A stretch of 64,000 nucleotides of DNA from Alloprevotella rava (GCF_014195585.1 NZ_JACICA010000001.1:62001-126000), one strand, 5' to 3'; shown: positions 33,546 through 42,887, counted from the first letter of the stretch. Made by a program: numbers and translations. The notes: generated from the letters alone by a model not told the origin.

Positions 33546-34133
33546 TCAAGCTTTCAGCATTCGCTGCCACTTTCGATAGCCCAAAATAGCTATGATGGTG
33601 TAGAAGCCATAGAGTGCGCCATGGAAGGGTACTCCCTTGTAGATATACAAGCCGCAGAGGATGGCGTCTACCACGAGCCACACGAGCCACTGCTCCAAGT
33701 ATTTGCGTGCCAGCATCCACATGGCAACGATAGAGAGCGCGTTGGCCATACTGTCGAGAACGGGGACGGTAGAGTCGGTCTTTGTGAGAACGAAATAAAG
33801 CAGTGCCCAAATCCCTGCAAAGGCGAGCGTGAGGAGCGGTATTTGCCATGTGGGAGTCTTGACGATAGGGCGGTATGCCTTTTTGTGGTTCACGGCCGAT
33901 TGCTGCTTTGTTTGTCCAAAGTTCCAAACGATCCATCCGTAGATGGCTATCAGCAAATAATAGATCGCCATTCCGAAATCGGCATACAAGCCTTTTTCGT
34001 AGTACAGAAAAATGTCGATGGCGGGCATAATCATGCTCACAATCCATAACGACCGCTTGGCGTTGTATTCGAGCCACAAATAGATCAGTCCGATACACGT
34101 GCCGACAATGTCGAGAAGTAAGAATATATCCAT
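33546..34133 (-). CDS. pnuT: PnuC/PnuT-family transporter, probably for thiamine
   Basis: The protein has 195 residues with about seven hydrophobic helices and the PnuC fold (DIFLLLDIVGTCIGLIYLWLEY, LVWLVVDAILCGLYIYKG). The family carries nicotinamide riboside, riboflavin or thiamine; the upstream TPP riboswitch and TonB receptor point to thiamine (PnuT). It lies 57 bases after the receptor gene with an intervening hairpin. In Bacteroides a thiamine pyrophosphokinase gene usually follows pnuT; here a repeat-containing gap follows instead. Confidence 0.88.
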   Translation of the reverse strand: MDIFLLLDIVGTCIGLIYLWLEYNAKRSLWIVSMIMPAIDIFLYYEKGLYADFGMAIYYLLIAIYGWIVWNFGQTKQQSAVNHKKAYRPIVKTPTWQIPLLTLAFAGIWALLYFVLTKTDSTVPVLDSMANALSIVAMWMLARKYLEQWLVWLVVDAILCGLYIYKGVPFHGALYGFYTIIAILGYRKWQRMLKA

Positions 34134-34138
34134 ATATG

Positions 34139-34178
34139 TAAGTTTACGGCTCTCTCCTGTGCATGGAGAGAGCCGTAA
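34139..34178 (-). promoter_or_regulatory. Intercistronic hairpin between TonB receptor and pnuT
   Basis: TTTACGGCTCTCTCC pairs with GGAGAGAGCCGTAAA. There is no clear T run on the minus strand, so it may limit or process the transcript rather than end it. Confidence 0.55.
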
Positions 34179-34190
34179 AAGTTTTATTGC

Positions 34191-36476
34191 TTAAAATCTG
34201 ATACTCAAATGCACGAGGAAGTTGGCCGGAGCTTGTGCGCTATATACGCTATAGCTGTTCCATTTTGCATCCTGATAGGCCATAGCTCCGCCTTGGCCGT
34301 TGCTCTTCACTTGCGTGTTGGCAGAACCATTGCTCTCATATTTCTCATTGAAGATATTGTACATCGTTAGGCCGATGGCGAGCGATTTGGCAAAGCGAAT
34401 CTTCGGGAAAGTATAAGTCAAATCGAAGTTTGAAACGAAGTATTTGTCGATGGTTAAGTCGCCATCTTTGTTGCCCGCCTCAAAGGTTTTGAAACCAGTA
34501 TTCGTCATATACTGTTCTCCCACAAACTGGCTCTGCAAGCTGGCGCGGAATCCTGCCCAGTTGGCCGAGAACGTGTTGTTGAAGATGAGATTGGGCGAGA
34601 AACTAATGGGGGTGTTCCCCAGATTGAATGTTTCGCCCGTGTCGTCAAGCACCACCTTGTAGTCCTTAATGCGGTTGTGACTCCACGTTAAGTTGGCATC
34701 CCAGCGCAAGAAGTTCGTCGGCATCCAAGCAGCTTGCAGTTCCAATCCGCGGCGGTAGCTGTTGCCCACATTGCGCGCCACTTTCTCGCCGTTTTGGTCT
34801 TGTTCGCCCGTTAGCACGAACTGGTCCTTGTAGAGCATATAGTAGAGATTGGCCGCAGCACTGAAGTTGTGGCTCTGAAAGCGATAACCCAGCTCGAAGT
34901 CGTTGAGTCGTTCGCTCTTCGGCGTGTATGTGCTCCAAATGGCCTGTTCGTAGTCGTTGCGTGTAGGTTCTTTGTGCGCCATAGCGTAGGAAGCGTAGAC
35001 AGCATGGTGAGGATTGATTTGCCAGAGCATACCCGCTTTCGGATTGAAGAAACTAAAGTTTGCATGCACATTGTAGGGCACAAAAGCCGAACCATTGTGC
35101 TGGTCGCTCGGCCCATACATTTTGTAGTCAACATAGCGATACTGCAAATCGGCATACATGGAGAGACCACGCCAGAAGTTGTAGTTCACGCGCCCATAAA
35201 TATTCATGTCCTGCTTGTGGGCGTAGTTCTTATAGTAAGGCTGTTCCGGATTGAGCGCACCGAGATAGTTGCGCACCCAGAGCACATGACCATAGTGCAA
35301 ACCATCATATTTGTTCCAACCTCCGCCCAAAGTGGCTTCCAGTCCGTTCTTGTTCTCATAGTTGAGAGAGAAAACCGTTCCGTAGAAGTCGGCCGAGGAG
35401 TATTTGCGGCGAATGAGGTCTTGCTTCTTCATGAGCGTCGGCGTTACCACCCCGTTCTTGTCCGCTACGTCCTGCATAAAAGGTTGCAGTCCATATTCCA
35501 CCAGTTTGCGGTTCGTTTTGTATTGTTCATAGTAGCCATTGCCGTGTGTGTAGTGTAAGGCAAGGTTGAGATTGAACATTTCCGTCAGATCCTGGTTCCA
35601 GATGAGCTGGTAGTGCTGCTGGTGATAATTGTCAATTTGATTCTTGTAGAAAGCAGTCTTGCCATCAGCATCTTTGTATTTACCAGAGGGGTTGTAGTTT
35701 CTGCCCAAATTCTCCATCTGACTCTTTGTGGCATAGTCCCAGGCGTGGCCTGTGCGTTCCGTACCGTTGAAGGTGATGAATTTCACGATGGTTCTGTCGG
35801 CAAAATAGCCTCCTTGGAAGAAGTACGAATTAAGGTCCGAAGATGCTCGGCGGATGTAACCGTCAGAGCCGATATTGGAAAGTCGACCGCTAAATGCCCA
35901 GTGCTTGCGCATCATGCCTGTGCCGAAGAGCACACTCTCTTTGTGTGTTCCGAAAGAGCCCGCAGAAGCGTCCACTTGCAGGAAAGGATAATCGTAGATG
36001 GCTTCTGTCATCATATTCACCGAAGCACCGAAAGCTCCCGAGCCGTTGGTGGATGTGCCCACGCCGCGTTGCACCTGGACGGAGCCGAGCGTTGAAGCAA
36101 AGTCGCCCATGTTTACCCAGTAGATACTGTTGGATTCAGCATCGTTCAAGGGAATTCCGTTGGCGGTCACATTGATGCGCGTGGGGTCGGTACCGCGAAT
36201 GCGCAGGTAAGTATAGCCAATACCCGTTCCGGCATCGCTACTCATCGTCACGCTGGGAGTTAAGCTCAGCAAGAACGGGATGTCCTGTCCGAAGTTGATA
36301 CCGCTCAGAGCTTTCTTGGAGAGGTTGGTGAACGCCATGGGCGTACTGCTCGATGCGCGAGTTCCAACCACCTGTGCCGCTTCCAGGTAATAGCGTGAAG
36401 AGTCGGAAGCGGTTTGCGCCTCAAGAGAAGGGACGGTCATCAGCATGACACCGCCCAATAAGTAAGTCTTAATCAT
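34191..36476 (-). CDS. TonB-dependent outer-membrane receptor, probably thiamine
   Basis: The protein has about 761 residues from the ATG giving MIKTYLLGGVMLMTVPSLEAQ, a good signal peptide. The longer frame runs through the riboswitch and is not a real start. The plug domain (SYGFG-like PSVTMSSDAGTGIGYTYLRIRGTD, given in part; NGIPLNDAES; QVQRGVGTS) is followed by a 22-strand-type barrel ending in LSIRF with the C-terminal aromatic. It lacks the N-terminal carboxypeptidase-like domain of SusC proteins. Thiamine as substrate is inferred from the riboswitch and the neighbouring PnuT-type gene, an arrangement known in Bacteroides. Confidence 0.9.
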   Translation of the reverse strand: MIKTYLLGGVMLMTVPSLEAQTASDSSRYYLEAAQVVGTRASSSTPMAFTNLSKKALSGINFGQDIPFLLSLTPSVTMSSDAGTGIGYTYLRIRGTDPTRINVTANGIPLNDAESNSIYWVNMGDFASTLGSVQVQRGVGTSTNGSGAFGASVNMMTEAIYDYPFLQVDASAGSFGTHKESVLFGTGMMRKHWAFSGRLSNIGSDGYIRRASSDLNSYFFQGGYFADRTIVKFITFNGTERTGHAWDYATKSQMENLGRNYNPSGKYKDADGKTAFYKNQIDNYHQQHYQLIWNQDLTEMFNLNLALHYTHGNGYYEQYKTNRKLVEYGLQPFMQDVADKNGVVTPTLMKKQDLIRRKYSSADFYGTVFSLNYENKNGLEATLGGGWNKYDGLHYGHVLWVRNYLGALNPEQPYYKNYAHKQDMNIYGRVNYNFWRGLSMYADLQYRYVDYKMYGPSDQHNGSAFVPYNVHANFSFFNPKAGMLWQINPHHAVYASYAMAHKEPTRNDYEQAIWSTYTPKSERLNDFELGYRFQSHNFSAAANLYYMLYKDQFVLTGEQDQNGEKVARNVGNSYRRGLELQAAWMPTNFLRWDANLTWSHNRIKDYKVVLDDTGETFNLGNTPISFSPNLIFNNTFSANWAGFRASLQSQFVGEQYMTNTGFKTFEAGNKDGDLTIDKYFVSNFDLTYTFPKIRFAKSLAIGLTMYNIFNEKYESNGSANTQVKSNGQGGAMAYQDAKWNSYSVYSAQAPANFLVHLSIRF

Positions 36477-36493
36477 AGAGATTGTTTGATTTT

Positions 36494-36566
36494 TGACTAC
36501 GCCGGAATTGTCCGGTTCAGTTCGTAAGGGTATATTCTCAGCCGACCAAACGGTCTGGGCACCCCT
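36494..36566 (-). promoter_or_regulatory. TPP (THI-box) riboswitch
   Basis: On the minus strand GGGGTGCCC ... GGCTGAGAATATACCCTT ... GAACTGAACCGGACAATTCCGGCGTAG contains the conserved GGGGUGCC, CUGAGA, ACCCUU, CUGA and CCGG...AAU.CCGGCG blocks in order. It lies between a -7 box and the receptor ATG, so it senses thiamine pyrophosphate and controls the receptor-transporter operon. Confidence 0.95.
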
Positions 36567-36585
36567 AAAATGCATTTTGCAGCGG

Positions 36586-36593
36586 CAAAGTTA
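36586..36593 (-). promoter_or_regulatory. -7 box (TAACTTTG) for the TPP-controlled operon
   Basis: Exact TAnnTTTG on the minus strand, about 20 bases before the riboswitch. No clear -33 element; the upstream side runs into the AbiEii gene. Confidence 0.55.
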
Positions 36594-36605
36594 ATAAGTT
36601 TTTCA

Positions 36606-37643
36606 CTAATGAATGATAACCTGTCTGAATTTCTGGAGTAATTCATCCATCCTTTTCATTAGGTCTTCGAAAGACTTTGCTTCTCCGTAAATATAGCCGT
36701 CCACCATGTTTGTTTCATAATCCAATCGATAGGCTTTCAGTACTTCGTTTTTGGGAATAAAATCAATACTTGTGGGATAATCTTTGTCATAGTCGACATA
36801 TCCCAAATGATAGAAACGGCGACGATGTTCTACTATGGCCTTGTAAAGCTCTCCATCGTTCAATGACTTCTGAGCAAATTCTGTATCCATCAACCTATCT
36901 AAATCATAGAGATGTCGGGACATACGTAAGGATCTTGGTTCTTCCTTTTGAAGTTCCTCACTGAGAAGTAGTGCTTTTTCCAAGAATGTTCTTGATGGTT
37001 TTACGGTTTTGATTGATGCGATTATTTCGTCATCCTCTTCTGGAAATTTATCGAAGATGAGAGATTTTATTTTACATTGTTCATGAGGCTCAGACAAAGA
37101 GAGACAACTAAGTTCTATTTTAACTCTTGCATCAATGAGTCTCATGCTGGATGGTAGAATGCTTTTGTAATTAACAAAGATTACTGTAGGGTCACTATCA
37201 TGATCAATGGGTTTTGGAGGATTTCCTATTGTTGTTTCATTTTCTATAGAAAATCCCTTAATTCCCATTTTGTGAAGCTCAGTATCAAGCTCTGCAGATA
37301 GTGTTCCATGAATATAATCCCGTGAAGCTTTTCTTAATTTCTTTACTTGATTATTGTTCTTGCACGTTGCAAATGATAGATTAAGAACATCCTCAAAGAA
37401 AGTTCTATCAATAGAAATGTCAATGTCTTCACTGAACCGGTTAATAAGATTCCACCCTTTACTTAAAGAGGTTCCACCTTTGAAAAGAAGCCATCTCCCA
37501 CACGGAGTATTGAACAAGGCTTTGAGAATGACCGTCACCCACCAGTCTTTCTCCACTGCATTATCCTCAATATTCTGTTCCTGGGCGACAGATTGTATCA
37601 TTGCTATTTGCTCATCAATGCTATGGTTTTGCCAGCGGCTCAT
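36606..37643 (-). CDS. abiEii: AbiEii/AbiGii-type nucleotidyltransferase toxin
   Basis: This is a 345-residue toxin of a type IV toxin-antitoxin (abortive infection) pair. WLLFKGGTSLSKGWNLINRFSEDIDISID carries the nucleotidyltransferase GG-T-S and DxD motifs, quoted here in parts: KGGTSLSK and SEDIDI. A helical C-terminal region follows. AbiEii toxins modify tRNA acceptor ends or act as GTP-binding nucleotidyltransferases. Its start overlaps the end of the antitoxin gene by 23 bases, the usual bicistronic arrangement. Confidence 0.9.
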   Translation of the reverse strand: MSRWQNHSIDEQIAMIQSVAQEQNIEDNAVEKDWWVTVILKALFNTPCGRWLLFKGGTSLSKGWNLINRFSEDIDISIDRTFFEDVLNLSFATCKNNNQVKKLRKASRDYIHGTLSAELDTELHKMGIKGFSIENETTIGNPPKPIDHDSDPTVIFVNYKSILPSSMRLIDARVKIELSCLSLSEPHEQCKIKSLIFDKFPEEDDEIIASIKTVKPSRTFLEKALLLSEELQKEEPRSLRMSRHLYDLDRLMDTEFAQKSLNDGELYKAIVEHRRRFYHLGYVDYDKDYPTSIDFIPKNEVLKAYRLDYETNMVDGYIYGEAKSFEDLMKRMDELLQKFRQVIIH

Positions 37644-38262
37644 GAGTGTTCTTGCTTAGAATTTTTATTATATTCTTTTTTATCCATGTAGGCATGACTT
37701 TTAGATCATCAGGCATGGTGGCTTTCTCAGGGTATTTATTCAATATCACATTGATTGCTCTTTCCCACTCTTCATTATAGTTTCGTTCGCCAATGGCTTT
37801 TATCGCTTGCACTAAGAGACGTGTCATCTTTCCTTTTAGTGCAAAGTTTTTGGGAACTCCTCTTTTGAAAGTTATAGTTCTATTGCCACATTTGATTTTT
37901 CTTGCAGAACCACTGGTGAGAAAAACAGGAGTCATTGTAACTTGCTCCGACAATCCCAACATATTTAGAGCTGTGCTCCCAGTAGGGAGAATTTCTGCAT
38001 TATCTCTTTCTGCAATTGCTATAGCAATATCCTCAGTGGTAGGATAAATAATGCCAAATTTAGTTTCTTTCGCTTTTAGATATATGCCACGAGATAATCT
38101 GTGTAGTATTCCCTGGCGGACAAAATCCGACAAGACTTTGCCCACATATTCATCGTTATATTCAGGGAAGCTATTATTAAAGAAAAGCGTGCCAGGTTTG
38201 GCCTTTTCAATATCGTTTCCAAGAATATGGACTATCTTCTTTTCTTCGCCTTCTATTAACAT
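37621..38262 (-). CDS. abiEi: AbiEi-type antitoxin (DUF6088)
   Basis: The 213-residue antitoxin has a winged-helix N terminus (VGKVLSDFVRQGILHRLSRGIYLKA) that would repress the operon promoter. A basic C-terminal domain (RTITFKRGVPKNFALKG, MTRLLVQAIKAIGERN) is thought in the family to block the toxin. It is transcribed first. Its own promoter directly upstream includes both boxes, consistent with autoregulation. Confidence 0.88.
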   Translation of the reverse strand: MLIEGEEKKIVHILGNDIEKAKPGTLFFNNSFPEYNDEYVGKVLSDFVRQGILHRLSRGIYLKAKETKFGIIYPTTEDIAIAIAERDNAEILPTGSTALNMLGLSEQVTMTPVFLTSGSARKIKCGNRTITFKRGVPKNFALKGKMTRLLVQAIKAIGERNYNEEWERAINVILNKYPEKATMPDDLKVMPTWIKKNIIKILSKNTHEPLAKP

Positions 38263-38283
38263 ATATTAGGTCGGTTATTTTTG

Positions 38284-38315
38284 CAAAAATACCGAGTGTT
38301 TCCTAAAGAAGCAAA
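38284..38315 (-). promoter_or_regulatory. Promoter of the abiE operon
   Basis: On the minus strand TTTG, 20 bases, TATTTTTG, 22 bases upstream of the antitoxin ATG and exactly between the two genes. Confidence 0.8.
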
Positions 38316-41300
38316 TTATATGGAGTATATATTTTTATAATCGCTCAGATCTGCCGAAGGATTGAAATATGCGCCGTGTGCTTGTGTGTATTCCAGCAGT
38401 TCCTTGAAAGTGGGGACGGCAGTGAGTAAGTCGGGGTTGCCGAAGAGTAGGAGGTGTTTTCGGGCACGCGTCATGGCTACGTTTAGTTTTCGGTCAATCA
38501 GTGCGCCGTCTTCCTCAAACACGGTGTCGGTGAGGAAGTTCAGTTGGTAGTATTGCTGAATGGTGAAGCCGTAGAGGATATAGTCGCGCTGGCTTCCTTG
38601 GTAGCGCTCCACGGTGTCGATAGTGATGTCGTGCAGCGCAGGGATGCCGTAGCGGTCGAGGGTATTGCGGATGGTGGCAATCTGGTTGCGGTAGGGCACT
38701 ATGATGCCTACGGTGTGTACCACATCGAAGCTGCTACCCGTCAGCTCATAGATTTTGACCACCGCTTCCGCAATCAAATCGGCTTCTGTTTGATTTACTT
38801 TATCGGAAGGCGACTTTGGCGGTTGAGGTGCAGCAATAAATGCGATACGCTGTGTAGTAAAAATTTTTTTGAAGAAATCGGCGTGTGGCGCGGCTTCAGG
38901 TAGCGGTTGTTGCTGATGCTCTAAAGGCACTTCTGTTAATTGTCCACCGTAGAAAGCACGGTTGGGGAAATCAGCAATATCGTGGTGCATTCGGCCTTGA
39001 CGTTTCAGCATAAAGACCACCTCGGGGCGTTCACGATAGCGTTTGAGGAGGCGTTCGAAAAGCGAGAGGCGGCAGTCGGTCAGTAGGATGTCGTTGAGAG
39101 CAGATTCGTGCACGCGCGATTCTTCCGAATGTTGTTGCACCACGGCCGGCAACTGCTTATGATCGCCTATGAAAACAAATTTTCGTATGGCCGTGGCGTT
39201 GTCTTTCACAGCCGATAGAAGTCCCATCAGATGAGGCTCAAGAATCTGCGAAGCCTCGTCGATGATGGCCAAATCAAAGCTCTTCAGGCGGAAGAGAGAC
39301 AGACTTGTGTTGAGCGCCGTGGTAGTGCCCACAAAGATACGCCCGCTCATGATGCGTTCCTTCACCTGCTCCAGTCGGGAGCATTCGCCAACGGCTGAAG
39401 AAAGGAGATAGGGGCGGTAGACCTCTGGGCAGGATAGTTCGTTACCGATGCGGATGAAGTTGAGCTTTTCATCCACGAGTTTGCTGCAAATCTCATCCAC
39501 CGCGCGGTTCGTGTACGACAAGAGCAATATGGAAGCATCAGGCGTGAGCAATGCTTCGTGGAGCGTCGTCATGAGTCCGAAAGAAGTCTTGCCCGTTCCC
39601 GGCGGGCCAATAATGAGGAAAAAATCTTGTGCCTGCTTCACGCGCAAAGCCAATTCGTTGAAATTTTCGTAGTCGCCGCAGAGTTGCAGCGAGGTGTCGA
39701 TGGCGGGTTCGCGCTGCAAGAGGAGCAAGTCGCGCCGCTCTTGTGGCGCAGAAAGAAAGGCGTGCATTCCGCGATAGAGGGAACTGTAGGACGATTCGAT
39801 GAAGTCGTGCTCAATGGCCCAATGCTTGTCCGCATCGCGGAGAAAGACGTTAGCATCCGTTTGTGGCGCGCGTAAAACGAGCGTGATGCGGTCGGCGCTC
39901 ACTTGCTCAATGGAGCAGCGGAACACCATTGTGCGGCGCAGGTCAGGCTCTTGTTCTGGCTCGTAAGGGTAGAGCACCACGACATCGTTTAAGCGGAAAT
40001 TCGACATATCGTTGTCGGCATGTTCGCTGAAACCCAGTACGAGGCGCGTGACGGGGCGCGGAGAATCGTTGACGGAAGGGGAGAGCAGTTGGAGACGATC
40101 GTAGATGTTGCCCGCTTGCCGTTTCTCGTTGAGCGAAGCGTGCCAGGCCGAAGCAAATCCGGAATTTTCTTTCGTGCGGTTGCCAAACTTCGAGAGCACG
40201 TGCTCGTTTGCGATGAAGGTGAGGAAGCGGAAATAGTACATCCGCTCCAGCGGCGAGGCATTGTGGATAGGGCGAAGCAGGGCTTCAATCTGTGGACGCT
40301 GGTAGCGCTCCCAGAGCGTGCCGCTCGCCTGACGTTCGTTCAGCTGTTCGGGCGTCAGCGTGTCGAGCACCTTCAGTCCGCCTTCAGCAAAGTGGAGTTC
40401 GTTGCACGCTATGCCGTTTCTGATTTTCAAGGCTTCAAAGAGGAGCTGGGGCGCAAAGCTCATTCCCAGCAAACTGTTGGGGTAGCGCGAATAGAGGAGA
40501 AAGGCACTGAGATGGTGGTTGTTGCGGTCGTACTGCTCGCGGTAATTGTAGCGCAGTAGAGCCATGTAGAGCAACATTTGCACGTAGTGTTTCTCTTGGT
40601 GAACAGGCGTATTGGGATCGGGCTGAGGCCAACCGCCCTTGCCGGACTTCTGCTCGATGAGCACCTTTTGATCGAGCTGCAGGAAGTCCATACGTCCTTG
40701 CAAACCGAGCATTTCGGAGAAGAAAGAAGGCTCAAGCATCACGTCGCGCTGTCGGTATTCTTTCAGCTGTTGCGGCATATCGGCTTTGATAGCCTTATGG
40801 ATGTTGTGTTTTTGCTTGATGGCGTTCTCATGGAAGTTGGGCGAAATATTGGCAGCAAGGAGGTTGATGGCGTTACCCTTAAAGAATTGTTGCACACTTT
40901 CGGTGTATGGCTGTCCCTCTCCCTCGCTGTGAACGGCTTCATCGAGCAACTGCCCCGCCAGATTACCAAGCAAGATGGCTTCTGTGGTTTCCATCGGGCG
41001 AATCTTATTGAGCAGATAGATGAGCGGGGAGTGGGCATAACTTTCAAAGCAAGCCGCGATGGCTGAAATATCCACCAGATAGTCAGGTTCTACAATGATG
41101 AGTTCGGGATATAGGATGTCGTCGTACAGGCGAGGGCGAATGATATTGATTTGCGAGCCGCAGTGGAGTTGCTGTCGCAGGTAAGTCCAATCGAAGTTGT
41201 AAATGGTGTTGCCGTGGGAGTAGCAGATCACAACCTCTAAGGGTTCTGTCTCTATCTGCCCGTAGATGTTGTCGTTGTCCACCTTGCTGACCAGTACGCG

Positions 41301-41738
41301 CAGGTATTCCGCTTCGGGTACTTTCAGCGTGCGTTGTGGGCGGTTGGTGGGAAATAGTTTCTCCACCTCTGGCGGTACGGGAGTCCCTTCTACCAGCCCG
41401 ATAAATAAGCAAATGGCTTTGAAATCATAGGGTGCGTTTTCGCGGAGTACATCCATCGAGAGTTCTCCGCTGCCGGCTTTCCGGAAGCGTATGCGTGCTT
41501 CGTTGACGGCTTTTCGCAGTGATGGTTGCACCTCGTGTTCGCGCAGAAGAAAATCGGTTTGTGCGAACGCTCCTACCAACTTCACCGCGCCTTGTGTCGT
41601 GTGTTGGTGGAGAAAGTGACCGAAAATTTTCCCAAATTCGAGATATTTTTGTTGTGCATCCTCCAATCCATGAGCTGCCACCATCTGCTTCCAAAAATCC
41701 TGCGCCGTCTCCGGCTCAAACACATTCTTTACAACCAT
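38316..41738 (-). CDS. Dna2-like protein: PD-(D/E)XK nuclease plus superfamily 1 helicase
   Basis: The protein has 1140 residues. An N-terminal region of about 300 residues is unassigned. Residues about 320-400 resemble a RecB/Dna2-type nuclease, with LGLQGRMDFL and VLIEQKSGKGG giving the D and E-x-K positions. From about 700 onward is an SF1 (Upf1/Dna2-like) helicase: Walker A in IIGPPGTGKTSFGL, LLLSYTNRAVDEIC, Walker B in LAIIDEASQILEPH, FIGDHKQLPAVV, and the C-terminal TVERYQGSQRDYILY and NVAMTRARKHLLLFG. It is cytoplasmic. It could serve DNA repair or phage defence; the neighbouring AbiE pair makes the latter possible but does not prove it. Confidence 0.85.
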   Translation of the reverse strand: MVVKNVFEPETAQDFWKQMVAAHGLEDAQQKYLEFGKIFGHFLHQHTTQGAVKLVGAFAQTDFLLREHEVQPSLRKAVNEARIRFRKAGSGELSMDVLRENAPYDFKAICLFIGLVEGTPVPPEVEKLFPTNRPQRTLKVPEAEYLRVLVSKVDNDNIYGQIETEPLEVVICYSHGNTIYNFDWTYLRQQLHCGSQINIIRPRLYDDILYPELIIVEPDYLVDISAIAACFESYAHSPLIYLLNKIRPMETTEAILLGNLAGQLLDEAVHSEGEGQPYTESVQQFFKGNAINLLAANISPNFHENAIKQKHNIHKAIKADMPQQLKEYRQRDVMLEPSFFSEMLGLQGRMDFLQLDQKVLIEQKSGKGGWPQPDPNTPVHQEKHYVQMLLYMALLRYNYREQYDRNNHHLSAFLLYSRYPNSLLGMSFAPQLLFEALKIRNGIACNELHFAEGGLKVLDTLTPEQLNERQASGTLWERYQRPQIEALLRPIHNASPLERMYYFRFLTFIANEHVLSKFGNRTKENSGFASAWHASLNEKRQAGNIYDRLQLLSPSVNDSPRPVTRLVLGFSEHADNDMSNFRLNDVVVLYPYEPEQEPDLRRTMVFRCSIEQVSADRITLVLRAPQTDANVFLRDADKHWAIEHDFIESSYSSLYRGMHAFLSAPQERRDLLLLQREPAIDTSLQLCGDYENFNELALRVKQAQDFFLIIGPPGTGKTSFGLMTTLHEALLTPDASILLLSYTNRAVDEICSKLVDEKLNFIRIGNELSCPEVYRPYLLSSAVGECSRLEQVKERIMSGRIFVGTTTALNTSLSLFRLKSFDLAIIDEASQILEPHLMGLLSAVKDNATAIRKFVFIGDHKQLPAVVQQHSEESRVHESALNDILLTDCRLSLFERLLKRYRERPEVVFMLKRQGRMHHDIADFPNRAFYGGQLTEVPLEHQQQPLPEAAPHADFFKKIFTTQRIAFIAAPQPPKSPSDKVNQTEADLIAEAVVKIYELTGSSFDVVHTVGIIVPYRNQIATIRNTLDRYGIPALHDITIDTVERYQGSQRDYILYGFTIQQYYQLNFLTDTVFEEDGALIDRKLNVAMTRARKHLLLFGNPDLLTAVPTFKELLEYTQAHGAYFNPSADLSDYKNIYSI

Positions 41739-41761
41739 TCACCTAAATCTGTTATTCCCTG

Positions 41762-41793
41762 CAAAGATAGCGTCTTTCCACTGACTGCACAAA
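41762..41793 (-). promoter_or_regulatory. Promoter of the Dna2-like gene
   Basis: On the minus strand TTTG, 20 bases, TATCTTTG, 24 bases upstream of the ATG. Confidence 0.8.
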
Positions 41794-41918
41794 ATCCTGC
41801 AAATATCCAGAGAATCTGCCTCTAAATACCGAATAGGGGTAAATTCGTTTGTGTGGTTTTCTTATGCCATAGAAGAAGCTTTTTGTGGGAAGAATAGGTG
41901 CATTGAAAGACTTAATGT

Positions 41919-41926
41919 TATCTTTG
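41919..41926 (+). promoter_or_regulatory. -7 box (TATCTTTG) for the following secreted protein
   Basis: Exact TAnnTTTG, 45 bases upstream of the chosen ATG and inside the longer frame, which argues against that longer start. Confidence 0.55.
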
Positions 41927-41970
41927 CCTCAAGAGAGAAAAAGATAAAAACGTTAGAGATATTAAGGCTT

Positions 41971-42846
41971 ATGAAGAAGATACTTTGTGTGTTGGTTTGG
42001 CTGACTTTCAGTAGCAGTTTTCTTTTCGCAGCTAATTTAAGTGAGGTTGTACGTTCGACAGAAGAACTGAGTTGCTGTGGAGATGTTCCGGAAGATAGTA
42101 TTGCCGAGGAAGCAATGACGATTGACAAAAAGTTTCTTGAGAAGTTAGGAGCTGTCTATAGAGATACAGTTGAGTGTCCGGAAAGCTCGACAGCTGGTAT
42201 GTCCGATTGGGCTTATAATAGAGCGAAGGAACAGGATAGTAAGTCGGCCTACTTGTCTCGGAAATTACTTGCTTCCCAAAAAGGGTCGACAGTGTTGGCT
42301 GATAGCTCTGGTAGTAACTCTGTACAACTTCGCCAAGCTTTGTTACGGGAAAATCAAGTCTGGAAAACTCTTCTGACTTCGCTACGTACGTTTGATAATA
42401 TTGCGATAGAGATTAGTATTATTGAAAACGGTTACGGCACAATTTTTATGGTCATTAGTGCAGGCCTATTTCAGGATCTTAGCTACATCCGTATGGCTTG
42501 TTTGAAGGAAGATGTTGTTACGTTTACAAGCCCAGACAAAGAGATAGTGAAAGCGGACGAAGGAATGTCTGTAGATTCTCTTTATTATTATATGTCATTA
42601 TGTCGTCCGTATGTCACGGCGGAAATGCTAAGGGAATCTGATCTATCCCCTAGTAGTGTGTCTGACCTTAAGCGGCTCAATAATTCACACACAATATCCA
42701 CGATGAAAAAACGTGTAGAAGCGTGGATTACTGCGCGCCGTAATGTTTCCGATTTGCTCAATCCTTCTGCCAAGAGCCAATATGATCTTCATACGAACAA
42801 AGTTCTGCACTCTCTGATTTACCATTATTGGGGATTTGGGTGTTAG
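41971..42846 (+). CDS. Secreted protein of unknown function
   Basis: The protein has about 291 residues from the ATG giving MKKILCVLVWLTFSSSFLFA, a clear signal peptide without lipobox. The mature part is mainly helical and Ser-rich, with a paired Cys-Cys (ELSCCGDV) and a Cys near the C terminus (YYWGFGC). No family is recognised. It stands alone between the Dna2-like gene and the starch regulator, with its own promoter box and a hairpin after it. Confidence 0.65.
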   Translation: MKKILCVLVWLTFSSSFLFAANLSEVVRSTEELSCCGDVPEDSIAEEAMTIDKKFLEKLGAVYRDTVECPESSTAGMSDWAYNRAKEQDSKSAYLSRKLLASQKGSTVLADSSGSNSVQLRQALLRENQVWKTLLTSLRTFDNIAIEISIIENGYGTIFMVISAGLFQDLSYIRMACLKEDVVTFTSPDKEIVKADEGMSVDSLYYYMSLCRPYVTAEMLRESDLSPSSVSDLKRLNNSHTISTMKKRVEAWITARRNVSDLLNPSAKSQYDLHTNKVLHSLIYHYWGFGC

Positions 42847-42861
42847 GTTCTTTATTCCTTG

Positions 42862-42887
42862 CATAAGTTTAATTTTGTCAACTTATG
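42862..42887 (+). terminator. Weak hairpin after the secreted protein
   Basis: CATAAGTT pairs with AACTTATG. There is no T run on + directly after it, so termination is uncertain. Confidence 0.35.

Noticed and set aside
36477-36575. Longer start for the TonB receptor
   Set aside because: It would translate the TPP riboswitch; the internal ATG gives a proper signal peptide.
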